Shown: positions 52,768 to 62,260, counted from the first letter of the stretch. The stretch is DNA of 64,000 nt from Arsenicibacter rosenii (GCF_001870735.1 NZ_MORL01000005.1:207736-271735); one strand, 5' to 3'. Numbers and translations are program-made. Notes: generated from the sequence alone by a model not told the origin.

Positions 52768-54060
52768 ATGACTACTAACCGATTTCTGACCGTACTTTCT
52801 CTGCTTATTCTTTCTGTGATCACCCAGGTGCAGGCTCAGGATTATACAGCTTACCTGCGTCAGCATCAGACTGCATTTGCACCGGATGAGCCACTCAGCT
52901 TTTCACAGTTTGACTCCGCATTTTACCGGAACCGTATCTTTCTGCTTGGCGAACCACATGGGTATGCTGCCCCGCAAACCATTGACCTTACCCTGCTGAA
53001 ACACCTGAATCAGCGTACCGGCCTCCGCAACTACCTCGCCGAAATGGATTTTGCCCAGGCTGATCTGGTGAACCAATACCTGCAAACCGGACAGACCACG
53101 CTGCTGGATTCGTTGTTTAATAACTTCCGGCGACAAACAAATGCCGGTACATCGCAATGGGGAAATCAGGAGTTTTACGATAAAATTGTGGCGATTCGTA
53201 CCTATAACCTGACTCAACCGGCAATCGCCCAAATCCGGTTTATCGGCGTTGACTGGTTCCAGAACAAAGGCCGGTTCGCCCTGACCCTCCTGAAGCACAT
53301 CGGCAACCAGTCGCTAACTACTCCGACAAACCGGCCGACACTGGATAGCCTGCGGACCCTGCTCACCGGCGATAGCCTTTCGCTTGGTAAACTATTGCCC
53401 CTGACGGCCTCAATCCGGCGGGATTTAACGGCTAATCCGAGCTACTACCGGCAACTGCTAGGTGACAACGTTCTGCCCTTCTCACTCTTCTTCGAATTAA
53501 TCAACTGTGCTACGGATAAGCTGAACCGCGACCAGGTTGCTGCCCGCATGACGTTGTTTTATTCGGAGCAAATGCACCTCGAACAGGAAAAACTATATGG
53601 GTTATGGGGATATGCGCACATTTTACAGGCCGGCACGGGCAAACAGGCGACGTTCTCCGGCATGCTGGCAAAGGCCGGACAAAGGGTAATTACCATGGCT
53701 ACCATGTTCAAAGACAGTAAAATGCTGGTACACCGCGACCACCTACCGTTTTTTCTACGAAAAGGCAATGAGTTGCTTTGTGAAGTCAGCGCACTCAATG
53801 CCGACGGCAAGGTGTTTAAGGTTGATCATTTCGATGATCTGACGTCGGTCAACAACCCCGCATCCGTTACGTTATTCAAGCTGGATGCCCCCGATTCGCC
53901 TTATCGCCAGACCTTACGCCTTGTCAAAACCGGCGGGCTGACTGGTACGAAAATCGAACCCTATACCCTGGCTCCGACCGTCACAACCGATTATTTTCAG
54001 TACGTCTTTCTGGTGAAAGACTCACCGGCTGTTCACCTCTGGCAACCTGTAGTACGGTAG
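52768..54060 (+). CDS. Exported erythromycin esterase-like / ChaN-like protein
   Basis: A 430-residue protein with a signal peptide (to 'ITQVQAQ', about residue 24). The core 'RIFLLGEPHGYAAPQTIDLTLLKHLNQRTGLRNYLAEMDFAQADLVNQYL' has the GExxH-type motif and the downstream 'EMD' acidic segment of the erythromycin-esterase-like superfamily. 'AQIRFIGVDWFQNKG' is a second landmark. Exported members in Bacteroidota are mostly uncharacterised, so macrolide hydrolysis should not be assumed. TACCTTCG at 52735-52742 may be its -7 box. The P450 gene follows after 62 bases on the same strand. Confidence 0.8.
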   Translation: MTTNRFLTVLSLLILSVITQVQAQDYTAYLRQHQTAFAPDEPLSFSQFDSAFYRNRIFLLGEPHGYAAPQTIDLTLLKHLNQRTGLRNYLAEMDFAQADLVNQYLQTGQTTLLDSLFNNFRRQTNAGTSQWGNQEFYDKIVAIRTYNLTQPAIAQIRFIGVDWFQNKGRFALTLLKHIGNQSLTTPTNRPTLDSLRTLLTGDSLSLGKLLPLTASIRRDLTANPSYYRQLLGDNVLPFSLFFELINCATDKLNRDQVAARMTLFYSEQMHLEQEKLYGLWGYAHILQAGTGKQATFSGMLAKAGQRVITMATMFKDSKMLVHRDHLPFFLRKGNELLCEVSALNADGKVFKVDHFDDLTSVNNPASVTLFKLDAPDSPYRQTLRLVKTGGLTGTKIEPYTLAPTVTTDYFQYVFLVKDSPAVHLWQPVVR

Positions 54061-54122
54061 CAGACCGGCGCCATCTGTAAAGCGGCGCAAAATGCGTACC
54101 TTCGGACCTTATTCTGCCAGTT

Positions 54123-55508
54123 ATGGAAACGCCTGTTACACCCGCTGCCAACCATCCGATTCCTGTGCATCCCGGCTTGCCGCTGCTGGGCAATTCGCTG
54201 GATTTTGTCCGCGACCCGCTGGGAGCCCTGCGTATGTACCGCCGCCTGTACGACCAGGACGACGGCCGGCATATTGTCCGGCTGAGTGTCGGCGGACGGA
54301 TTCAGCAACTGGTGTTCCGGCCGGAAGATGCCAAACAGGTATTGCAGGAAAATCACCGGAACTACGGCCGCTCTCCGGCGTTTCAGGTCCTGAAACTGTT
54401 TCTGGGCGAGGGCCTGCTGACCAGCGACGGTGATTTCTGGCTCCGTCAGCGGCGGCTGTCTCAACCGGCATTTCACCGCCGGAAGCTGGCGATCCTGGCC
54501 GAAACCATGATTCAGGAAGGGTACTACTGGGTTGAGCAGCTATCGGCGGTCGCGGGTAGTCAACCGGTAAACATTTCGCAGTCGCTGATGGATACAACCA
54601 TGCGGATTGTGTGTAAAACGCTGTTCGGCGCCGATGCCGGTCAGCGCCTGAACCAGGATTTATCGTATTCGCTCGAAATGGTCAATTACCTGGCCAACAA
54701 GCTGCTGATTATTCCGGTGCGCTTTCCACTATGGGTGCCGACGCCCGATAACCTGAAATTTAAGAAAGCCACCCGCCTGGTCAATCAGCTCATTTACGGA
54801 TTTATCAACGCAAGGCGGCAAACCGGCGCACGGCATGATGATTTGCTGGACATGCTGCTGTATGCCGAAGATGCCGATACCGGCGAACGCATGTCGGACC
54901 TGCAGCTGCGGGATGAATGCGTGACGCTTTTTATGGCCGGTCACGAGACCACGGCCGTCTCTATGGGCTGGACGCTTTACCTGCTATCTCAACACCCAGA
55001 GGTGCTGCAAAAACTGCACGAAGAAGTTGATCAGGTTCTGGGTGGCAACCAGCCCTTAACGGTTGATGATCTGCGTGCGCTGCCCTATACGGGTCAGGTT
55101 GTGCAGGAGTCGATGCGGTTGTATCCGCCCGCGTGGATCATGAGCCGGCTGGCTTTGCAGGACGACCGCATTCAGGGCTACACCATTCCGGCCAACACGT
55201 CGGTGCTGGTGAGTCCCTATCTGCTGCACCGCGATCCCGTCCAATGGCCCGACCCCGACCGCTTCGATCCGGACCGGTTTGCGCCTGGCTGCGACAAAGA
55301 GCGGCATCCGTTTGCCTACATTCCGTTCGGAGCCGGCCCCCGGCTGTGCATCGGCAATCAGTTTGCGCTGATGGAGATGCAGATTCTGCTGGCCCTGTTT
55401 GCCCGCCGCTTTACCATAAGCGCCCCGCCTGTCAGTCCCCCTGGTTTACAGCCGTTGATTACGCTGCGGCCAAAGCAACCAATCCGGTTAGTGATAATCT
55501 GTAGATAG
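54123..55508 (+). CDS. Cytochrome P450
   Basis: A 461-residue soluble (no N-terminal anchor) haem monooxygenase. The oxygen-binding I-helix is 'LFMAGHETTAVSMGW'. The K-helix ExxR is 'VVQESMRLYPP', and the PERF-like region is 'PDPDRFDPDRFAPG'. The haem-thiolate loop is 'YIPFGAGPRLCIGNQFALMEMQ', with the axial Cys near residue 407. Overall it resembles the CYP102/CYP4-like class common in Bacteroidota, often acting on fatty acids or terpenes. The redox partner is not adjacent, and the substrate is unknown. A possible -7 box TACCTTCG is at 54097-54104. Confidence 0.95.
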   Translation: METPVTPAANHPIPVHPGLPLLGNSLDFVRDPLGALRMYRRLYDQDDGRHIVRLSVGGRIQQLVFRPEDAKQVLQENHRNYGRSPAFQVLKLFLGEGLLTSDGDFWLRQRRLSQPAFHRRKLAILAETMIQEGYYWVEQLSAVAGSQPVNISQSLMDTTMRIVCKTLFGADAGQRLNQDLSYSLEMVNYLANKLLIIPVRFPLWVPTPDNLKFKKATRLVNQLIYGFINARRQTGARHDDLLDMLLYAEDADTGERMSDLQLRDECVTLFMAGHETTAVSMGWTLYLLSQHPEVLQKLHEEVDQVLGGNQPLTVDDLRALPYTGQVVQESMRLYPPAWIMSRLALQDDRIQGYTIPANTSVLVSPYLLHRDPVQWPDPDRFDPDRFAPGCDKERHPFAYIPFGAGPRLCIGNQFALMEMQILLALFARRFTISAPPVSPPGLQPLITLRPKQPIRLVIICR

Positions 55509-55547
55509 TATTATTAGCAACAGGAGTCTTATTGGGTTAAAACAAAT

Positions 55548-55575
55548 CGGGGTGAGCACATCTGCTCACCCCGAC
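55548..55575. terminator. Terminator hairpin after the P450 gene
   Basis: A 12-bp perfect stem (arm TCGGGGTGAGCA, 4-base loop) between convergent genes. No strong U-tract. Confidence 0.7.
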
Positions 55576-55606
55576 TGATGCCTCTCAGCAGAAACCAACA
55601 GGTTAC

Positions 55607-56209
55607 TTACTTTCCTGAAGAGCCTTCTTTGCTAAAATAAAGCGCGCTTTTATAAGACACTGGCGAGCTACTACCATTCTTTTTCACTGTATTGCTTAAC
55701 TCCAGCTGGCCATTTGCATTAATACTGAAATCAACTGCTTTCGTCAAATAGGTCAGGTAGCGGGTTTCGCAATTCATAAACTCCGGGCTAGCGGAATGCA
55801 TTTTGTATTGCATCAGATCAGTAATCTTTAGTTTACCTTTCTTGGCAGTTACATCATATGACTCAATTAGACAATTTCCTCCGAACGATTTAGAATACGT
55901 ATCATACTCTACTGCATTTCCAGATATTCCAATACCGTACCCCATCGGCGTAAAGTTTACGCTCATCTGTATTTTATCTTCACTCATGCCGTTACAAACT
56001 ACCTCCATTACATTATCTGTCTGTACATTTTTCAATATCCATATGCCCTTCATATCTTCTACTGCTCTAGTCATCTCTTCCGGGGTTATGGTAACCTCCG
56101 GGGGTGTAGTAACCTCCGGGGGTGTAGTAACTGAAGCCGTTTCATTCTTACACCCTGCCGTCCAACTCATCATTACCAAGCCTAACAGACAATAAACCAG
56201 TTTCTTCAT
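55607..56209 (-). CDS. Small exported lipoprotein, lipocalin-like (paralogue 1)
   Basis: A 200-residue lipoprotein; ATG at 56207-56209 is used, with signal 'KKLVYCLLGLVMMSWTAGC' and lipobox TAGC. A linker contains two perfect copies of an 18-base repeat (56091-56126) encoding 'TTPPEV' units. The folded part ('MKGIWILKNVQTDNVMEVVCNGMSEDKIQMSVNFTPMGYGIGISGNAVEY', 'YDVTAKKGKLKITDL', 'FMNCETRYLTYLTKAVDFSINANGQLELSN') looks like the beta-barrel/lipocalin-like domain of small Bacteroidota lipoproteins. It is paralogous to the next gene. Function unknown. Confidence 0.78.
   Translation of the reverse strand: MKKLVYCLLGLVMMSWTAGCKNETASVTTPPEVTTPPEVTITPEEMTRAVEDMKGIWILKNVQTDNVMEVVCNGMSEDKIQMSVNFTPMGYGIGISGNAVEYDTYSKSFGGNCLIESYDVTAKKGKLKITDLMQYKMHSASPEFMNCETRYLTYLTKAVDFSINANGQLELSNTVKKNGSSSPVSYKSALYFSKEGSSGK
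56091..56126. repeat. Two tandem 18-bp coding repeats
   Basis: GTAACCTCCGGGGGTGTA occurs at 56091-56108 and again, identical, at 56109-56126. A partial third copy begins at 56127. It encodes a Pro/Thr linker in the lipoprotein. Confidence 0.9.
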
Positions 56210-56370
56210 AATTATTAAGTCTTTTTTAATATGAAACAATTAAACTATGACGCATTTACATGTCATAAGTAACAGAAAAATCTATCCATCTGTATCATGC
56301 ACCACAAAAATGGAGACGTAATATCTTTTTCTACCTTAAGAGGATCTGCAATAGGTTTATCCGGCACAAA

Positions 56371-56410
56371 ATCAATCAGGATAAGCATATGTATGCCAAC
56401 CCTGATTGAT
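56371..56410 (-). terminator. Inverted repeat downstream of the second lipoprotein gene
   Basis: ATCAATCAGG (56371-56380) pairs with CCTGATTGAT (56401-56410), and the loop holds a smaller palindrome GCATATGTATGC. On the minus strand the stem is followed by TTTG, so it may be a weak terminator for the gene starting at 56991. Confidence 0.5.
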
Positions 56411-56439
56411 AACTATACAGGAGAAACAAACAGGCTACC

Positions 56440-56991
56440 TTACTTTCCAGAAGGAACTACTTTACTAAAATAAAGCGCGCTTTTATACGACTCTCCAATT
56501 AGAGATCCGCTGCCGTTCAGTTTCACGGTATTGCTTAACTCCAGCTGACCATCAGCGTTAATGCTGAAATCTACTGCTTTCGACAAATAGGTCAGGTATC
56601 TTGTTTCGCAATTCATAAACTCCGCATTTGGGGAATTCATTTTTGTTACCGCTAGTGCCCCAATATTAAGCTTACCTCTTTTAGCTGCCATATCATATGA
56701 GTCAATTGTATAACTCCCCGCAAATGTATTTACGGATGATTGTCCGTATAGCTTCAACTCACCCTTATCACCGACACTCTCCTGCGTAAACGTCACATTC
56801 ATCTCCTGTACTTTACCTTCATTCATGAAGCCACAAGCCGCATCCATCGCATCCCCCATCAGTACGCTTTTCAATACCCAGGTCCCTTTCAGGTCATCTG
56901 CTCTCGTTGTAACCGAAGCGGCCTCATCCTTACATCCGGCTGTCCAGCTCATCATCATTAAACCAAACAGGCAATAAAACAGATTTTTCAT
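56440..56991 (-). CDS. Small exported lipoprotein, lipocalin-like (paralogue 2)
   Basis: A 183-residue lipoprotein with nearly the same signal ('LFYCLFGLMMMSWTAGC', lipobox TAGC) as the gene at 55607, and the same folded domain ('LKGTWVLKSVLMGDAMDAACGFMNEGKVQEMNVTF', 'IDSYDMAAKRGKLNIGAL', 'FMNCETRYLTYLSKAVDFSINADGQLELSNTVKLNG', 'SYKSALYFSK'). It lacks the 18-base linker repeats of its neighbour. The tandem pair are recent duplicates, and the interval 56210-56439 between them is A/T-rich with one inverted repeat. Function unknown. Confidence 0.78.
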   Translation of the reverse strand: MKNLFYCLFGLMMMSWTAGCKDEAASVTTRADDLKGTWVLKSVLMGDAMDAACGFMNEGKVQEMNVTFTQESVGDKGELKLYGQSSVNTFAGSYTIDSYDMAAKRGKLNIGALAVTKMNSPNAEFMNCETRYLTYLSKAVDFSINADGQLELSNTVKLNGSGSLIGESYKSALYFSKVVPSGK

Positions 56992-57193
56992 ATCAGTAAA
57001 GCTGTTTAAAATGAAATAACTTACTTATGACGGAGAATCACAGACAAGTAACAAATAACCAATTCTTCTTCGGTAAGATTGCGTCTCAAAAAACAGCCAT
57101 AAATTATCCTTCTCCCCGGGAAACCGATCATACCGGAACCGGAACCGGAGCAGGAGCAAAGTTATCACAGCACTCACGATACGGAGATATGTG

Positions 57194-58264
57194 CTAGAAA
57201 CGCCACCATCTGGGTGGCTTTGTTGTGCGGAAAGCGCTCTCCCGGCATGATACACAGGCGCCGGGAGGCGGTAACGGAGGCGGGTGATACACGACATTGG
57301 GCAAGGCAGAGACCGTACTCCGGTCAATCAGTAACGGTCGTACGACCATTGACGAAGCAGAAAACAAGCCGAATACCTGTTCATTTCCCTGATCGACAGC
57401 GCTGACATTGCCTTTAATTGTAGCAGGAGCGGCATCGAACAACCCTCCTGTATTTTTGATCAGATCATTCAAGGTATACAAATACTGATAGGCCTGTTCG
57501 GTTAACGAGAACTGCTCAATTTCAACGTAATAAACAGTCGTGCTGGCATGTGGAGCCCGTAACACCGGCTGCCGGCTAATCCGGTTTCCGTTAACGGCCT
57601 GGTCGCTGGCAATATTAATGGGCGAAAAATAACGGATAATATCCCAGCAATAGGTCTCGCAGCAGTTACGGCTGAAATCACTGCTGCTCTGACAGCCCGG
57701 ACAGGCCGGCACGGTCACCACATCGCAGTAAACAATAGGTTCGTAATGAACCCAGGTCCAGCGGTAATAGTTTTTAATGTCGGCCGGGTCTTTCACATCG
57801 ACGTAGACATCAAACCCTTTGTCGTAGGCCAGTGTACCCGGTTTTATTTTTTCTGTGTATTCCGTATAGGCCGTATCCATAGGCGTGGCCGGTAAAAGCG
57901 TTTCTGCCGTTGACTGAAAACGCCTGCCGTCCGACAGTGTAATGTATAAGGTGTAGCTCTTACCGGTTTCACCTTGCCAGCTACTGGTCTTAGGCTCATA
58001 ATAACCGGGAGCCGTTTCGTTGAACGTGACTTCTGTACCGTCGTTGTCCTTCACCAGAACAGTTGCTCCGCGCACAAGCAGGTTAAGCGCGTACTGCGTA
58101 TACTCAGCCGTAAACGACAACGCAACACGGTTACGCCCGGGCTGGTCGGTTACCAGCCCGTCAATGACCAACCCCGGCTTCAGCGTTTGCACGTCCGGAT
58201 AGAAGGGTGTTACACACTGTACGGTAATCAACAGGATAAGCAGAAAAACCGTTACGACTTTCAT
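57194..58264 (-). CDS. DUF4249 domain-containing exported protein
   Basis: A 356-residue protein with an N-terminal signal ('LLILLITVQC', so a possible lipoprotein with an imperfect lipobox) and the DUF4249 body ('LVIDGLVTDQPGRNRVALSFTAEYTQYALNLLVRGATVLVKDNDGTEVTF', 'PATPMDTAYTEYTEKI'). A cysteine-rich insert near residue 180 ('VPACPGCQSSSDFSRNCCETYCWD') carries C-x2-C and CC...C. DUF4249 genes regularly sit just downstream of TonB-dependent receptors and probably act as a surface partner. It starts 12 bases after the receptor's stop. Confidence 0.88.
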   Translation of the reverse strand: MKVVTVFLLILLITVQCVTPFYPDVQTLKPGLVIDGLVTDQPGRNRVALSFTAEYTQYALNLLVRGATVLVKDNDGTEVTFNETAPGYYEPKTSSWQGETGKSYTLYITLSDGRRFQSTAETLLPATPMDTAYTEYTEKIKPGTLAYDKGFDVYVDVKDPADIKNYYRWTWVHYEPIVYCDVVTVPACPGCQSSSDFSRNCCETYCWDIIRYFSPINIASDQAVNGNRISRQPVLRAPHASTTVYYVEIEQFSLTEQAYQYLYTLNDLIKNTGGLFDAAPATIKGNVSAVDQGNEQVFGLFSASSMVVRPLLIDRSTVSALPNVVYHPPPLPPPGACVSCRESAFRTTKPPRWWRF

Positions 58265-58276
58265 AGGCGGTTACCG

Positions 58277-60679
58277 TTACAACTTGAAATTATACGTCAG
58301 CGACGGAATAACTGATCCGAATATGGATAGCTTATTGGCTGTACTTTCGGCATAGCTATTGAATTTATAGAACACAGAAAAGGCATTTTTACGCGCATAT
58401 ACGTTGTAGAGTGCAAAATTCCAGCTATACCACCAGTTCGTTTTTTTTGCCGGATTCTTCTCCCACGTAAAGGATACATCCAGCCGGTGATAATCGGGAA
58501 TTCGTTGCTGATTTCTGTCCAGATAAATCGGGAAAGGCACGCCGTATAACTGGCCTTTGGCATAGGGCACTGTCATCGGACGACCGGTGCTGTAGGTAAA
58601 ATTGGCTGAGCAGGTAAACGTTCTCGATGGACGATAAATACCCAGTAAGTTTACCGCATGGGGTTTATCGTAGTTAGCAGGATACCACGCACCGTTGTTT
58701 ACCTGGTCAATCGGCAACGGACCGTTAATCAATAATTCCGTGCGGGTATAGGCGTAACTGGCCCAGCCGGTTAAAAAGCCTTTGCTTTTTTTCACCATGA
58801 CTTCCAGCCCGTAAGCCCGGCCACGGCCCTGTAGCAATTCCGTTTCGGGGGTGTTATTTAATAAGAGCTTTGCTCCGTCCCGGTAATCAATAGCATTATG
58901 GTTCCAGCGGTAATACAGCTCTGCGGAGATTTCCCAGGTGTTTTCTCCGGCATTATGAAAATACCCGCCCGACACCTGATCGGATAGTTGGGGCTTGATG
59001 TACTTATCACTCAGTTTCCAGCGGGATGTTGGTAAGGCGGCCGTTGTATTTGTAACCAATTGCAGGTACTGACGGCTTTTCGTATAGGAAAACTTCAGCG
59101 AACGGTCCGGTTTCAGCGACCACCGGAATGCCAGCCGGGGTTCCGGACCACCATTCTGACTGACAATGCCGCCATCACCGATAACATGACGTTCCTGGAT
59201 ATATTCCGGCCGGCGCGGTTTGTCCGGCAGATAGGTCCTGATTTCGGCCGGACCCAGATACAGGAACTGCGAATACCGTATGCCGGCAACCACCGCCATC
59301 GTACTTGAGATGTTAATTTCGTCTTCGGCAAATACGGCAGCTTCCAGTCCTTGTTCAGAAGCCAGGCGGACGGGGTTGAGATTTGATACGGGTCCCGGTG
59401 TCAGCGTATTGGGTAATAAGCTGTAATAGGTAGCCTGCAGACCAGCCGATACTCGGTGATGCCTCGCCTGGTAGATTAATTCAGCTTTGCCGGTTTTAGA
59501 CAAAAGCTCTGCCTGTAGCCGAAAGGCATTTCCCGAATCAGGAACACTTGTAGCTGACCTGTAACGCGACAAAACGCCTGTCAGGCTGATAGTCAGCCGT
59601 TTATTAACTGCAAACAACCATTTTAACGAACCATTGGTTGTCTGGTAATCGAAGCCTGTCCGCGTAGCAGCAACATCAACAGATAGCAGGGAGTCCGATG
59701 AAAACAGGAGCTTATCGTTACTGGCATATAGTGATGCATAAAACGTATTCCGTTCATCAGGCAGGTATTTAACCTTTGTCGTTACATCATAAAAACGGGC
59801 TTTCGTATCACGGATATTAAACGGTGCAAGCCGGAACAAAAAGCTGTTAACAGCCAGCCGGGCGTCTGCCAGAAAGGTTACCTTCCGGGTGCCGGCCGGT
59901 CCTTCAATACCTAACCGGTTAGAGACAACGCCAACGCCTCCGCTTATCCGTAATTTTTCGGCATCGGGCTCTTTGGTACGGACATCAAGGACGGCGGCCG
60001 TGCGACCACCATACCGGGCCGGTAAACTACCTTTCTGAAGCGTTACATCACGTACTGCGTCAGGATTAAATACGGAGAAAAAACCCATCAGGTGCGACGA
60101 GTTATAGATCGGCATGTCATCCAGCAGCACCAGATTCTGATCAATACTTCCTCCCCTGACATTGATACCCGTTGCTCCTTCGCCAACCGTCGTAACCCCT
60201 GGTAACATAAGCAGGCTCCTGACGACGTCGACTTCTCCCAGCAATGCCGGCATTTTAACCAGATTACGGATCGGCAGTTGTGTAACGCCCAACGCTACCT
60301 GTTTTACCTGTTGATCGGGTGCCTCCGTACGAACCGTTACCTCCTCCAGCAACTGAGTATCCTGACTCAGGCTGATATTATTGAGAAACAAATTTGGCGG
60401 GAGGGTTATTTTCTGCTGAAACCGCAAATAACCGATATGCGAAGCAGATAACGTGTAGGTACCGGCCGGCAGCGTTACCGAGTAAAAGCCTTCTCTGTCG
60501 GTGGTTACCCCCTGCCGGCGTTCCTGAATAAAAATAGTCGTCCCCGGAACCGGTTTCCCGGTTTCTTTTTCATTAACATATCCGGAAATAACCTGCGAAG
60601 GCATTGACTGAGCACCTGCCTGTATTGATAGACATACGCCCAGCAACAGATTAACTGCCTTTTTTCCTGTACACGCCAA
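58277..60679 (-). CDS. TonB-dependent receptor with N-terminal carboxypeptidase-like domain
   Basis: An 800-residue outer-membrane protein. A signal peptide (ending 'IQAGAQ') is followed by a CarboxypepD_reg-like domain (about 30-115, 'SGYVNEKETGKPVPGTTIFIQERRQGVTTDREGFYSVTL'). The plug domain follows (about 130-240, 'VVRSLLMLPGVTTVGEGATGINVRGGSIDQNLVLLDDMPIYNSSHLMGFFSVFNPDAVRDVTLQKGSLPARYGGRTAAVLDVR'), then a beta-barrel ending 'PSLTYNFKL'. No ATG exists in frame near the start: the first codon is TTG at 60677-60679, with a stop codon 14 codons further upstream. It forms an operon with DUF4249. The ligand is unknown. Confidence 0.93.
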   Translation of the reverse strand: MACTGKKAVNLLLGVCLSIQAGAQSMPSQVISGYVNEKETGKPVPGTTIFIQERRQGVTTDREGFYSVTLPAGTYTLSASHIGYLRFQQKITLPPNLFLNNISLSQDTQLLEEVTVRTEAPDQQVKQVALGVTQLPIRNLVKMPALLGEVDVVRSLLMLPGVTTVGEGATGINVRGGSIDQNLVLLDDMPIYNSSHLMGFFSVFNPDAVRDVTLQKGSLPARYGGRTAAVLDVRTKEPDAEKLRISGGVGVVSNRLGIEGPAGTRKVTFLADARLAVNSFLFRLAPFNIRDTKARFYDVTTKVKYLPDERNTFYASLYASNDKLLFSSDSLLSVDVAATRTGFDYQTTNGSLKWLFAVNKRLTISLTGVLSRYRSATSVPDSGNAFRLQAELLSKTGKAELIYQARHHRVSAGLQATYYSLLPNTLTPGPVSNLNPVRLASEQGLEAAVFAEDEINISSTMAVVAGIRYSQFLYLGPAEIRTYLPDKPRRPEYIQERHVIGDGGIVSQNGGPEPRLAFRWSLKPDRSLKFSYTKSRQYLQLVTNTTAALPTSRWKLSDKYIKPQLSDQVSGGYFHNAGENTWEISAELYYRWNHNAIDYRDGAKLLLNNTPETELLQGRGRAYGLEVMVKKSKGFLTGWASYAYTRTELLINGPLPIDQVNNGAWYPANYDKPHAVNLLGIYRPSRTFTCSANFTYSTGRPMTVPYAKGQLYGVPFPIYLDRNQQRIPDYHRLDVSFTWEKNPAKKTNWWYSWNFALYNVYARKNAFSVFYKFNSYAESTANKLSIFGSVIPSLTYNFKL

Positions 60680-60821
60680 AACGATTATAGTATAGGTAAT
60701 AGTCTTTCGTACAACAAGTTATACAATAAATTCTATCAACATACTTTCTTCGCTGTTATATAGGCAAAATGCACTGAAGATTGATGCTCCGGTGGTCGTA
60801 TTTCCAGTGATTGTTCTCTGT

Positions 60822-61607
60822 TTATCCCAGCCACCCAGCCACAATCTCATAGCCGAACCGGAAAATCAGCCCGAACACAACGACCAGAAACAGCATCCGG
60901 ATAAATGAACTGCCACGGAAAATGGCCGTACGGCTGCCGATATACGAACCCAGCATGTTGCAGGCCATCATGGGCAGCGCCAGTTCATAGGCAATGTGGT
61001 GGTTCATGATGAAAAAACTCAGCGATGATACGTCGGCTACCACATTAATGATTTTTGCGGTTGCGGATGAACGCAGAAAATCGAAGCCGATGATACTGAC
61101 AAAGCCAAACACCAGCAGACTCCCCGTTCCCGGCCCGACAAAACCGTTGTAAAACCCGATGGCCATACCGACCAGCAGGCTATAGTACGGCAGTTGCTCC
61201 GGCGATACCCGCAGTTGTTCTGTTTGACCGAGATTTTTATTCCGGTACGTATAAACGGCAATACTGGTCATCAGCACCAGGATTACGGGCTTCATAACCG
61301 CTGTACTGATCAGGCTCGAAATCTGCGCCCCGGTATAGGACATAACAGCCGCTCCGACAGCCGCCCACGCTACTGCCCGCCATGGAACGTTTACGTTGCG
61401 GATGTACTGACTGGCGGCTACAGCCGTCCCCATAAACGACGAAAAACGATTCGTACCAACCACCCGCGGCACCGGAAACTGAGGAAATAAAATGAACAGA
61501 ACGGGAATCTGCACTAACCCGCCTCCCCCGACAACTGCATCAATAAAACCGGCTAATAAGGAAGCTGCGCATACAATAAGAATTAAAAAACTATCTGTTT
61601 GGGTCAT
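60822..61607 (-). CDS. Sulfite exporter TauE/SafE family membrane protein
   Basis: A 261-residue inner-membrane protein with about eight hydrophobic segments. 'LLAGFIDAVVGGGGLVQIPVLF' near the N-terminus and 'GFYNGFVGPGTGSLLVFGFVSIIGFDFLRSSATAKIINVVADVSSL' in the second half are the two inverted-repeat signatures of TauE/SafE (formerly DUF81). Members export sulfite, sulfoacetate or other organosulfonates. No sulfur-metabolism genes are adjacent. ATG at 61605-61607 is chosen over the upstream start at 61625. Confidence 0.9.
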   Translation of the reverse strand: MTQTDSFLILIVCAASLLAGFIDAVVGGGGLVQIPVLFILFPQFPVPRVVGTNRFSSFMGTAVAASQYIRNVNVPWRAVAWAAVGAAVMSYTGAQISSLISTAVMKPVILVLMTSIAVYTYRNKNLGQTEQLRVSPEQLPYYSLLVGMAIGFYNGFVGPGTGSLLVFGFVSIIGFDFLRSSATAKIINVVADVSSLSFFIMNHHIAYELALPMMACNMLGSYIGSRTAIFRGSSFIRMLFLVVVFGLIFRFGYEIVAGWLG

Positions 61608-61831
61608 ATTCCCCAAAATTAGCACACATGAAATTATACTTTTAGAAGAATTTGCACTTTTCGATGTTTCACGCCCTCCAGCAAAACGTATGTAAAGAAA
61701 GAGTTATCCCTTTTTTATAATTCTTTGCGTGAAACGTAGTTGGATAATTCCCGAATGCTATTGACTCATGTATCATTTTTACCAAACTTAGATAGTCCAA
61801 CGGTTTATGTTTCACTTTAACAATCGTGGAT

Positions 61832-62206
61832 ATGAGACTGCAAATTCATGCTGTTCATTTCGCAGCCGACCAGAAGCTGCTTGAATTCATTCAGAAAAAA
61901 CTGAATAAACTGGACACCTTCCATGACCGAATAACAGGCGGAGAGGTGTTTTTAAAACTTGAAGGTTCAGAAACCAACAAAGTAAAAGATAAAATCATCG
62001 AAGTCCGATTGCATATTCCCGGTAAGGACCTCTTTGTGACCGAACGCGATAAGTCATTTGAAAGCGCAACTGACCGCGTTCTCGAGGTTCTGAAGGACAA
62101 ACTCGTTCGCACCAAAGAAAAACGGAACGACTTCTCAAGCCCCGCCATCGCCGAAGCGCGTGACCGCATGGAGGTAGAAGAGGCTGAAGAAATAGATGAC
62201 CTCTGA
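61832..62206 (+). CDS. hpf: Ribosome hibernation promotion factor family protein
   Basis: A 124-residue protein of the HPF/RaiA (sigma-54 modulation) family that binds the ribosome decoding centre in stationary phase. The domain opens 'RLQIHAVHFAADQKLLEFIQKKLNKLDTFHDRITGGEVFLKLEG' and continues 'KDKIIEVRLHIPGKDLFVTERDKSFESATDRVLEVLKDKL', the standard beta-alpha-beta-beta-beta-alpha order. It then has a long acidic tail (about 35 residues, ending 'EEAEEIDDL'). It is a short HPF without the dimerisation domain of long HPF. ATG 61832 is preferred over a GTG at 61826. Confidence 0.92.
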   Translation: MRLQIHAVHFAADQKLLEFIQKKLNKLDTFHDRITGGEVFLKLEGSETNKVKDKIIEVRLHIPGKDLFVTERDKSFESATDRVLEVLKDKLVRTKEKRNDFSSPAIAEARDRMEVEEAEEIDDL

Positions 62207-62226
62207 TTATTCCTGATCCTGAATAA

Positions 62227-62260
62227 AGAAGGCCGCCTTAAGTGATTAAGGCGGCCTTCT
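62227..62260. terminator. Intrinsic terminator between hpf and metK
   Basis: A 15-bp perfect stem (arm AGAAGGCCGCCTTAA) with a 4-base loop between convergent genes, with short T and A runs on both sides. Confidence 0.9.

Noticed and set aside
56091-56126. A possible CRISPR-like repeat
   Set aside because: Only two adjacent copies with no spacer, and in frame inside a coding linker.
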